Shown here in pieces: positions 56,386 through 64,000 of a stretch of DNA of 64,000 nucleotides. The DNA comes from Undaria pinnatifida (Eukaryota; Sar; Phaeophyceae; Laminariales; Alariaceae). The notes beneath the pieces are model-generated. The model had not been told where the DNA came from. It saw nothing but the letters and a program-made list of their open reading frames with translations, and did no database searches. The stretch is taken from contig JABAKD010000014.1 in assembly GCA_012845835.1 (NCBI GenBank), positions 4,393,896 to 4,457,895 on the forward strand, given 5' to 3'. The position numbers and the translations under genes were made by a program. Every line of letters starts with the position of its first letter. Position 1 is the first letter of the stretch.

Positions 56386-56642
56386 GTGCTTTTGTCTTGG
56401 ATTCGTACCAGTTGGGCGTACAGTACAGCAGTGTATTCATGCTGCTTACTTGTTTTGTTTTGTTATGTTTGACATTTTGGTGGTTGATTTTTTTGTATGT
56501 TGGTTGTTCTGTTTATGCATTCTCTTGTGGTTGATTATGTATCCGTTTGTTGTTCTGTTTATGCCTTTTCTTGCTGTTGATTATGTTTTCGTTGGCTGTT
56601 CTGTTGTATATGGTTGTTTTATCGAAAATGAGGCCATTTTGC

Positions 56643-56715
56643 CCGCCTCAGCTGCTGCGGTGAGAGTACCGGAGCTCATTGCGTAGGACGTTCGTCCAGA
56701 TCTTGTTACCTTCCT
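56643..56715 (+). pseudogene. Degenerate copy of exon 32 3' half, first
   Basis: GCTGCTGCGGTGAGAGTACCGGAGCTC..GACGTTCGTCCAGATCTTGTTACC copies exon 32's GCAGCCGTTCGGGTACTAGAGCTC..GACATTGGACCTGATCTTGCGACT. An in-frame TAG and loss of the donor make it non-functional. Confidence 0.8.
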
Positions 56716-56924
56716 TTAATTTAATAATTTCGTGGTGGTTTGTTCGTAGGCTTATCTCATGGTTTATCCATTCTGCTTGAATATTTATGTATTCATGCCT
56801 GTTGCTGATTACCTGGTGATTGCCAAATTGGCTCACGTAATATCAGTAGTGTTATAATTCATTCCGCTTATTTGCTTCGTTCTTTATGCCTGTTTTGGGG
56901 TTAATCTTTGGGCGATGGGGCCTC

Positions 56925-57240
56925 GCCTGTAAATCACCGGTTATTCGACTTACAGGATTCACTTGATAAACGGATACATTTCCCTCCACAGCTGCCAGAT
57001 TTGGTCCCCCTCAGAAATGGGTTTTATAGTTTCCGCGCACAGACTGACTAACATCACCCCGTTGACCCTGATAGCTACACTGTAGTTGTAAGGGGAGTCG
57101 CCGACCTAGCCTATATCCTTAATGAGGACACACAACTCGTACTACGCGCGATCGGAGTATCACACACAGTTTGCAAAGATGAGTTTCGACGAAATCTTCG
57201 ATCTCACAGCTGGAGTGTATTTTCTTTTTTTTTAATAATT
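56925..57240 (-). repeat. Dispersed repeat family E, near full length, inverted
   Basis: It is colinear in reverse complement with 6275-6555. It ends directly against the second exon 32 relic, which suggests insertion into the duplicated segment. Confidence 0.75.
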
Positions 57241-57301
57241 GGGAGTACTCGAGCCGACCACGAAAAGCTTCGATCCTCATGTGGAAGCCCTCCTGGACCG
57301 G
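57241..57301 (+). pseudogene. Degenerate copy of exon 32 3' half, second
   Basis: GTACTCGAGCCGACCACGAAAAGC..GATCCTCATGTGGAAGCCCTCCTGGACCGG then GTGCTTGCC. It encodes VLEPTTKSFDPHVEALLDR against [19 protein letters not shown] and keeps the GTGCTT donor. No acceptor is seen because family E interrupts it. Confidence 0.82.
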
Positions 57302-58044
57302 GTGCTTGCCTTCCCTTTTTGGAGACCGCACCGGTTGAATACGTACTCGTATATATCTACTTCTAGAGCTGGGTCTTCGTTTTTGGCCTCAGTCGCTCGG
57401 AATTCGGGGGGGGATACATTTTGTTTATAGTGTTTTGACGGGGTTAAGACTTGTGCTAACGGGAACAGGATCTTGATTCTCGGTAAAAGAGTTGTTTTTA
57501 CGCCGTTTCAACGGCTGCACCTCGCGGGGTATGATACTACAAACAATGCTCTATGTGGTCGGGAGTAAGTGATCTTTTTTTTTTTGCGAGAAGATTCCAA
57601 TGCAGTTGGTAGATTACATACGGGGCCTTTTGTCCTTTGGAAGTTTTGCTAAGGAGCACGATTTTTGGCCAAACTTTGCGAAGATTGCCCAAGTACCCAG
57701 TATCAGCAGGGAAGTCACCGACCTGTATCGTTCGCGAGGATGTACACACCCCGTAACATGCGCGATTGAAGCATCACAGTACGTAACTTGCAATAATGAG
57801 CTTTTATCAAAATCCTTTTTAGCCGAGCTCACAGCTATGATATACTTGCAGCATATTATTCTGAACATAAAAAAACACTACGGCTGTGAGATCGAAGATT
57901 TCGTCGGAACTCATCTTTGCAAGCTAACATATCTGTGGATATCATTTTCTTCCACACGTATACCGACCAAAAAAGGGAGAAGTGCAGTTTTACTAACCTT
58001 CGAGGGGGATTGGTGTGCTTAACTATCAAGTAACATCGTCATGC
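57302..58044. other. Region right of exon 32 copies
   Basis: It holds family E fragments (57705-57850 inverted, 57870-57935 direct) that face each other as a loose inverted pair. The 141-codon frame at 57600 is made of these fragments. No gene. Confidence 0.45.
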
Positions 58045-58340
58045 GTGACGCGTGCTATCATAGAGGTGAAGCGTTTTTACTGAAACTTTTCATTTTTGCC
58101 TGGATTTGACAAGGCTCCTTTGTGGGCACAAACATCATCCGATTTTTTTTCGTTTTTTTGTTTTTTTTTGTTTTTTCGAATGGTATAGCGACCTTCAAGC
58201 GAGAAACGCAGCCTTACCAGCCTTCGAGGGGAATAAATAGTGTGCTAAACTACCAGTAACATCATCATGTTGACTCGTGGTATGTGCTAAACTACCAGTA
58301 ACATCATCATGTTGACGCGTAGAGGTAGCACGCCGTGGCT
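58045..58340. repeat. Family B half-elements and AACTACCAGTAACATCATCATG repeats
   Basis: GTGACGCGTGCTATCATAGAGG at 58045 is a family B end. AACTACCAGTAACATCATCA occurs at 58246 and 58288, and a variant occurs at 58021. Confidence 0.6.
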
Positions 58341-58396
58341 GAAACTTTTTTTTTTTATTGTCTGGATGACAACTCCCTTCTTGACCAAAACAAATC

Positions 58397-58420
58397 GTCG
58401 TCGTCGTCGTCGTCGTCGTT
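58397..58420. repeat. CGT microsatellite
   Basis: Eight CGT triplets followed by a T-run. Confidence 0.9.
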
Positions 58421-58744
58421 TTTTTTTTTTTTTTCGCGTGTTTTTGGTGTTTACCTAGGCCATGCATTGGGGGATTTGTTCACCGGGCGGCAGTTTTTTA
58501 TTCCACCCGAATCGATTTTTGTTTTTCCTCGGGTGAGGAAGGAGAAACGTCAAAAACAAAATGGTGCGCCCGCCTCCACCGTAGCTTGCGCGCAAGCAGC
58601 ACTGTCCGTGCGCGTGAGATGCGCCTCTGTACATTTAATTTTTTTCACATTTACTGCCCCGCCCGGCAACCCGGACATCTGCGCGCCGTTGCCCATGCTG
58701 TAACCGTCGCTGTTTTTTTGTTCCTGTTTTTTTTTTTCTGGGGC

Positions 58745-58985
58745 TTTTCACGGGTCGTACGTAACCCGTTGAGTCAGGAGGTTCCCAAAATCTCGCGGAT
58801 CGGGTCAGGAAAATAGTTCGGACTCTCACGGGTCGGGTCTGGTCGGGACGGGTCGGGCGAAGAGGTTCCAAATCTCACGGTTTGGTTTGGGCCGTTCGGG
58901 CCACGCTGACGCGACCCTACCCGACCCGATCCGACCCGTGAGAGGGCGACCCGACCCGTGAAATGCCCCGTTTTTTCCCCTCATA
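58745..58985. repeat. Repeat family I, copy 4
   Basis: TTCACGGGTCGTACGTAACC, GGAGGTTCCCAAAATCTCGCG, CACGGGTCGGGTCTGGTCGG and CCGACCCGATCCGACCCGTG. The second half is inverted relative to the first, so the repeat could fold back. Confidence 0.75.
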
Positions 58986-58989
58986 CCTA

Positions 58990-59460
58990 TTTCAGAGCCC
59001 CAAATCCCTAACTATACTAATTCCAAGTTGTTTGTCAGCGAAAACGGGTTGCCAATTGTGAAATGCCCCGTTTTTTCCCTCCCGCAATCACGAATTATCT
59101 GGGCCAGCGAGCGAACCGCTGTCCAGTTGTAAACAACAGCTCTGTTCGCGTGCGTGTTCTAGCAGTCTGCCAGCACGGTCCCGTGCGGTATCTAATTGGT
59201 ATCCCCGCAAGCGCGATCAACCAAACAATGCCAGCTGCTGCTGTCAAAGTGAGCTACTCGTACGTACTTCGTATTCCGCCAGAGAATATGAACCATAACG
59301 CCGAATTCTCTCTAGACAACAAACAACATATTATTCCTATCGGTTCCCGATTCCTAATAAAAGTTCCCTTTTTTCCTCCCCTCATCACCCTTTCAGAGCC
59401 CAAAATCCCCATTTATACTAATTGCAAGTTGTTTGTCAGCGAAAACGGGTTTCCCGCTCT
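58990..59460 (+). repeat. Two family F copies flanking an unidentified stretch
   Basis: 58990-59065 and 59390-59460 both read AGAGCCCxAAATCCC, TATACTAATT and TTTGTCAGCGAAAACGGGTT. Between them is a 300-bp stretch with an open plus frame of no recognised family. Confidence 0.65.
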
Positions 59461-59619
59461 GAGCTCCAAGGCCAAGAGGAATCGACCCTTTTCTATACTA
59501 TACCCCGGTATGATACTGCAAACGTTGGCCAGCACTTTCATCCTACTTGGTGTGATTTTGTCCGCAAGAACGGGGATGATGCGATTTTGACGGGGAGTTT
59601 GGGGAGTTTTTTTGTTTTT

Positions 59620-59674
59620 GTTTGGTTTGTTCGTTTGTTTGTTTGTCTGTTTGTTTGTTTGTTTGTTTGTTTGT

Positions 59675-59731
<57 letters not shown>

Positions 59732-59755
59732 TTTTTTTTTTTTTTTTTTTTTTTG
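59620..59755. repeat. TTTG, TTG and T compound microsatellite
   Basis: About 11 TTTG units, about 18 TTG units and a T-run of about 28. Confidence 0.95.
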
Positions 59756-59883
59756 TGAGTTTGTTCGCGGTCGCATGTGGCGGGTGGATTAATCAAAATT
59801 TGTGATAACACTGACGATATTGATGCTAATGCTTTTTGTGTGTGTGTGTGTGTGTTCTTCACATTAAACCGTTTTTCTACTCG

Positions 59884-59970
59884 TCGACATCCAGCACACC
59901 CATTGTCCGTACTGATTCTTCACCCTAGAAAGATCAGCTCTGTGGTCACAAGCCACGACACAGAGATAAT
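59884..59970 (-). repeat. Dispersed repeat family J, copy 4
   Basis: It is the inverse of the J block: GACATCCAGCACACCCATTG..CAGCTCTGTGGTCACAAGCCAC. Confidence 0.6.
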
Positions 59971-60109
59971 GCATCGTAATGCATTCGACAACGCAATGTC
60001 ATGCCCTAGTTCTGGGTACGACAGGCACAACATACATACGTCAGCAACAGAAATACATTGGAAGAGAGAAATACGAAATAAACAAAAACAAAAACAAAAA
60101 CAATGTACG

Positions 60110-60970
60110 CTCCTACCACTCGTTCTTATCCCTCTACACTTCGTCTTCTACCACTTCTGCTGCTTCTGAAGCTTCTGCTGCCTCTACTTGTACTTAAGTT
60201 TCCACGTCGTCTACCGTTTACTCAATGGGATTATTGGGATCTTAATTATGGTTCTTTGTTTACTCTTTACTGGTAGACCATATATTTCGCTACTTCCTCT
60301 TATTATACGTCTGCGTCTACTTGTACTTCCAAGGTTTAATATTTGTAATAGTTTTTATTCTACCGCTACTGCTGCTACTGCTACTAACACTGGTGGTTGT
60401 GCTACTGTTATTGCTGTTGCTGGTACTGCTACTGTTTCTACTAATGGCGATACCGTCGCTGCTAATGTTGAAACTGCTGCTGCTGCCTTTTTTAAGATCA
60501 CCGTATCATACGAGTTGATTTCAATACCACGGCACAACTATTAGTACTGCCGGTTATGCTGATACTGATATCATGCCGCCACTACTACTATTGTCTCCTA
60601 CTACTCACACCACAACAGTTCGTGTTGGTAATGCTCGTATTAGTTTTTAGTGTCGTGTGCTGCCGCTGCTACTATTAACTATTGCTGCTATTACTTAATT
60701 CGCCGTTTTGGTAATACGTACTCCTATTAAATTTCAGTGTGGTATGATGCCGCTACTCCTAATGCTTCTACTACTTACACCACCGCCTCATTGGTATATA
60801 CTCCAATTAGTTTGTACTATGTATGGCTGTTTTTCTACCACTGTTTATAATGCTACATACTGCTGCTGCTATCTCTACTACCGCCACTGCTACTGCCAAC
60901 CGGACTATTACACCACTACTGCTGCATCCAATACGACTACTGCTACTGCTGCTGCTACAATGCATACTAC
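60110..60970. repeat. Degenerate ACTGCT / TACTGCTGCT triplet region
   Basis: Imperfect CTACTGCTGCTACTACT triplets run through most of 860 bp, giving Ala/Thr and Leu frames. A similar stretch is at 63790-63995. No splice or domain signal is seen. Confidence 0.65.
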
Positions 60971-61069
60971 GAGATGAGTTTGGATTTGAAATTCCGTCCC
61001 ACGGCTAAGAAGTATTGTTCATTTTTGCTGATGTTCTACGGTCATGCTGAAACTGACGATCACACACAG

Positions 61070-61130
61070 GCGGCGTTCGTCCTCCCGAGGGCGCTAAGGG
61101 GAGATGAGGACATGGCTTTGCTTTCGCTCG
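61070..61130 (+). CDS. Possible downstream kinesin exon (weak)
   Basis: After ACACACAG, AAFVLPRALRGDEDMALLSL runs to CTCG before GTGAGA. It accepts phase 0 from exon 32 and leaves phase 1. It is more GC-rich than its surroundings, but the acceptor has no pyrimidine tract and no homologous domain is recognised. Confidence 0.25.
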
Positions 61131-61679
61131 GTGAGACATTTGTTGCTGTGGTGGAATTGTGTGCGGCTCATCCCAACGGCGGGAGTTGCACTTCTTGTGC
61201 CAAACGCTTTTTTTTTTGTGGCCAGTTGACTTCCCCAAGTGTGAAACTAAGGGGTAGTATGACATTGTGACGAATATACCTGGCATCTATTTTAGGATTG
61301 ATAGGGCATGTAAATGTTGGTCGTGTTGCGCGAACGAACGTGTTCGGAGGCGGGTTTCGGTTGAGAAATTGAGCTGCTCCTGACCTCATGATAGGAGCTC
61401 AGAAAGTCTTTCGAATCTGCTGCGCCCCTATAGGGTGGGATGGCTCGTGCGCTATTTTCGGTGGGCGGCGACCATTGGTACGATCAGCTTCTGTTCTTCG
61501 TTCGGCGATCTCGGAAGAGGAGCCACTATTTTTTGGCACGATGTAAACGAGATCGTAGTTGTTTGTCTTTCTTTTTGTTTGGAGTTCTCGATCTGTTTTT
61601 TTGCTGTCTTTCTTCGATGTTGGAGCGGTGGTGGGAGTTGCTGCAGATGCAGCGGCGTTACTGCTGTGCGACGACTTTT

Positions 61680-62216
61680 TAGGGTCAGGTCCATAATGCC
61701 TTTTTGTCTCTAATTTATTCTCCTTTTTTTCGAAAAGCATATGCGAAAACAAATCAACTATGCTCACTCCAAGTTGTGTTTTTTTTCGGGGTTGATGCCC
61801 CCACTTATGCTCCGTTATGGCGGATATATATGCTTCAAATGCCACTTTTTGCTCGCCGGTCAAATTATGTCGAAGTGCCACCAAAATAATCGAATTATTA
61901 AACACCAGACGCTTTTAGAACTGTCTTAAACACCTTTATGCCCTATATCTACAGGATTTATGCCCAAGATGAAGCAGCAATGCTCGTCGCCTACGTGTAT
62001 ATATATGCTATTTTAGCTAAACTATGCTCGAGCATATATATGCTCCTCGCACGTATGTTTTATGCCCAAAATGAAGCAGCACTGCTCGTCGCCTATGCGT
62101 GCATGCTATTTTAGATAAAATATGCTCGAGCATATGCTCCCCGCACTTACTCTTTTTCTTACGCACAAAAAGGCTGATTATGCTAAAACCATGCGGGCAT
62201 TATGGGCCTGACCCTA
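61680..62216 (+). mobile_element. hAT-like MITE family D, copy 2
   Basis: The left end TAGGGTCAGGTCCATAATGC and the inward-read right end TAGGGTCAGGCCCATAATGC differ at one base. The 8-bp flanks CGACTTTT and CGAGTTTT differ at one base. TATGCCC motifs recur inside. The interior includes a tandem pair (61962-62055, 62062-62150). No transposase is encoded. Confidence 0.85.
61962..62150. repeat. Tandem pair of about 95 bp with ATGCTCGAGCAT palindrome
   Basis: TTTATGCCCAARATGAAGCAGCA..GCTCGTCGCCTA..GCTATTTTAG..AAAATATGCTCGAGCATAT occurs twice inside the family D element. Confidence 0.8.
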
Positions 62217-63411
62217 CGAGTTTTGTTGTCGTCGATGGTGGTCGTGTAGGTCTTACGCTTGTTGGCGATCGTTGTAGTTGCTGGTTTTGCTGGTAGTGGT
62301 CGTGTGTTTATGTGTTGTCACGTTTGTGTGTGTGTGTGTGTTTTTTTTTTTAGTGTGTTTTTCTAGTCGGCAGTGTTTTTGTGGGGGTGGCGTTGTTTAC
62401 GCCGTGTCGTGGCTGATGTTGTCATTGCTGCTGGTGTGCATGATTATTATGTTGTTGTGGTTATGTGTCTGCGATGGTTGTTGTGTCTGCGATGGTAAAA
62501 GTATGTGCGGTTGTTATGGCGATTCGAACTACTCTGTATACAGGCGTGATCAGTTCATGTTCTTTGTGGGCGATGTTGGTCGTGTTCCATTAGCATCAAT
62601 TTCATCGTTTTCGTGCTTCAGGGACATTTTATAAACTATTTCAAATACGTCAGCTGTGAGCTCGATCAATTTTGGGTCGAAACTCAACTTTGCAAGCTTC
62701 GTGGTAGACTGGCCGCTCGTTTTCGCAGGCGCATTATTCTTCGAATGTACACGACTCCTGTGTATGTTGACAGGGTGAACACCACCAACAGGGTGAACAC
62801 CACCAACAAACTATTGTCAAGAATAGTGCGTAGTGGTACAGAGCAGCTAACCGTGCTTCATCCCAAGGTATGAAGAGCAAGTTTGCTGTGATTCGCTATT
62901 TATTGTTAATATTCCATTTTTTGTCCGCAAAAAAAAACGAAGCTCCTCACAGGCACTTCCAAAATCAACATAAATAAGCACATACATTAGTAAATCATCG
63001 TCAGGAGTAATAACAGCACCAACAATATGTAGCAGGTATACAATATGTATCACCACATACAGTTAACGCCAAACCTGTTTCAGCGCAGGCCACGCTCGTG
63101 CGGCTGCGATAAGCCGCGTGTCCTCGCTGCCAATGGCTCTACCTCGCGCGCGCAGCATGGCCATACGGTAGCGTTCCCTCTGTAGTGCCGGTCGAGTAGT
63201 GCGTGTTTCTCGCTACAGCAGTTCCTGTGGAAATGCTTGGCACGTAGGGAAAAAACAAGGAGAGGCGGTATGCGGAGTAGTGCCGGGTCGCGATATTGTG
63301 CAGGTGTTTCCTTCTATAGTGCATATACCGGCACTGTCAACGGACCACTGTTGCGCTTACGTGTTTTACCACTCATTTTTGAAGGCTGATGTTTGTCTGT
63401 CTTGAAGGGTT
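62217..63411. other. Right-hand region without a recognised gene
   Basis: It contains a GT-rich run (62325-62342), a family E fragment (62645-62700), a 23-bp tandem duplication GGGTGAACACCACCAACA at 62777-62812, and no coding signal I trust. Confidence 0.4.
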
Positions 63412-63500
63412 TTGACCACAGAGCTCGTCTCTCTGAAGGAGGCCTCGGGACGGACACTGGTTGCGCTGGATGTAGATGGGTGGAAATATCGGTTTAATAT
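63412..63500 (+). repeat. Dispersed repeat family J, copy 5
   Basis: TTTTGACCACAGAGCTCGTC, CGGGACGGACACTGGTTGCG, TGTAGATGGGTGGAAATATC and GGTTTAAT. Confidence 0.65.
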
Positions 63501-64000
63501 TATCAACACACACATACATGCATACGTAAGACCGAACTTTTGTCGTGTTTAGGTCGCTATGCCTGAGCCCCAAATGTTGATGTTTGTCCTCATGCCTGGG
63601 CCCCAAGGAGTAGGAACAGCTGGTGGGTGACGATGTGCTGACGCTGGGCACCGCATTTACTTTTTGTCCGGAGATGGATGAGATATTTGTGAATGCAATT
63701 GGCCAACGCACGTCCACCACTTTATTTGTGGCCAGACTGGCGTTGTTGGAGCATCAAGCACGTTGCCACGAAATCTTATTGTCTGTCCGCCGCTCCCCCT
63801 GCCTCTACTGCTGCTGCTACTTATTTCTTGTATTTATATCGGTTGTTGTTGTTTGCTGTTGTTGTTGTTATTGTTGTTTTTCCTTCTGTTCTCTTTACAA
63901 TATGCGGGACAGCTGCTGCCGCTGCTTTAGACTGTACCGGTCGTACTTTCCTTTTTGTTTCGCCTCTATATGTGCGCCACAGCTGCTGCTACGGGTGCAG
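63501..64000. other. Right edge, coding-like stretch of uncertain status
   Basis: A plus frame from about 63617 (LVGDDVLTLGTAFTFCPEMD, then EIFVNAIGQRTSTTLFVARL) is open to the window end, but passes into CTGCTGCTAC triplets after 63790. It has no start, no clear acceptor and no family I recognise. Confidence 0.25.

Noticed and set aside
59063-59590. 175-codon plus frame
   Set aside because: Half of it is family F repeat. A segment ending AAAVK before GTGAGC resembles exon 32 weakly, but not enough to call another copy.
61399-61905. 168-codon minus frame (Ser/Lys/Thr-rich)
   Set aside because: It crosses the left end of a family D transposon and is low complexity; no domain is recognised. 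A real exon left of 61680 cannot be excluded.

Overview
This is nuclear DNA of an intron-rich eukaryote. I infer a stramenopile, most likely a brown alga. The reasons are a protein-coding gene broken into more than 30 short exons separated by introns averaging roughly 1.4 kb, a moderate GC content, and very many small non-autonomous transposons, minisatellites and homopolymer runs. Nothing prokaryotic, viral or CRISPR-like is visible. The assignment to brown algae is an impression from architecture, not from a marker gene.

Two genes can be read, in divergent orientation. On the minus strand, two exons (4770-4938 and 8355-8500) encode the first half of a Josephin-type deubiquitinase. Its third exon, which should carry the catalytic His and Asn, was not found and may lie beyond base 1. 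About 1.35 kb away on the plus strand, a kinesin-4 family motor gene starts at 9849 and runs through at least 32 exons to 56385, about 46.5 kb. Exons 1-7 rebuild a complete motor domain of about 352 residues with the P-loop, switch I and switch II. Exons 8-32 encode a long stalk with charged coiled coils and Gly/Ser-rich linkers. Exon 32 ends on a splice donor with no stop, so the C-terminus lies further right (one weak candidate exon at 61070-61130) or outside the window. Splice phases agree at every junction I checked except around exons 24-26.

The rest is repeats: 1-3.9 kb, 5.2-7.1 kb, most of intron 1 (10.1-16.5 kb), the other kinesin introns, and 57.3-64 kb. I distinguish several families by shared sequence between copies. 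Family A has CTACGGTAGCCCCCC inverted ends. Family B has GACGCGTGCTACGATAGAGG ends. Family C has CAGTAGGGGTCCC ends and an internal 32-bp minisatellite that is absent in one copy and about 14 units long in others. Family D is hAT-like, with TAGGGTCAGGTCCATAATGC ends and 8-bp target duplications. Families E, F, G, H, I, J and K are further dispersed repeats. There is also a tRNA-derived SINE family and one decayed LINE-type reverse transcriptase.

The most unusual observation concerns intron structure. Many splice junctions of the kinesin gene, and one of the Josephin gene, are accompanied in the neighbouring intron by one to seven degenerate tandem copies of the junction itself, that is, a short piece of exon together with its splice donor or acceptor. 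Clear cases are exon 2 (both sides), 10, 13, 17, 22, 26, 30 and 32 (both sides). Introns here appear to have grown by repeated tandem duplication across exon-intron boundaries, leaving arrays of decoy splice sites. In addition, one repeat family (G) ends in TGAGTAC followed by a C-tract and sits directly upstream of several true acceptors.
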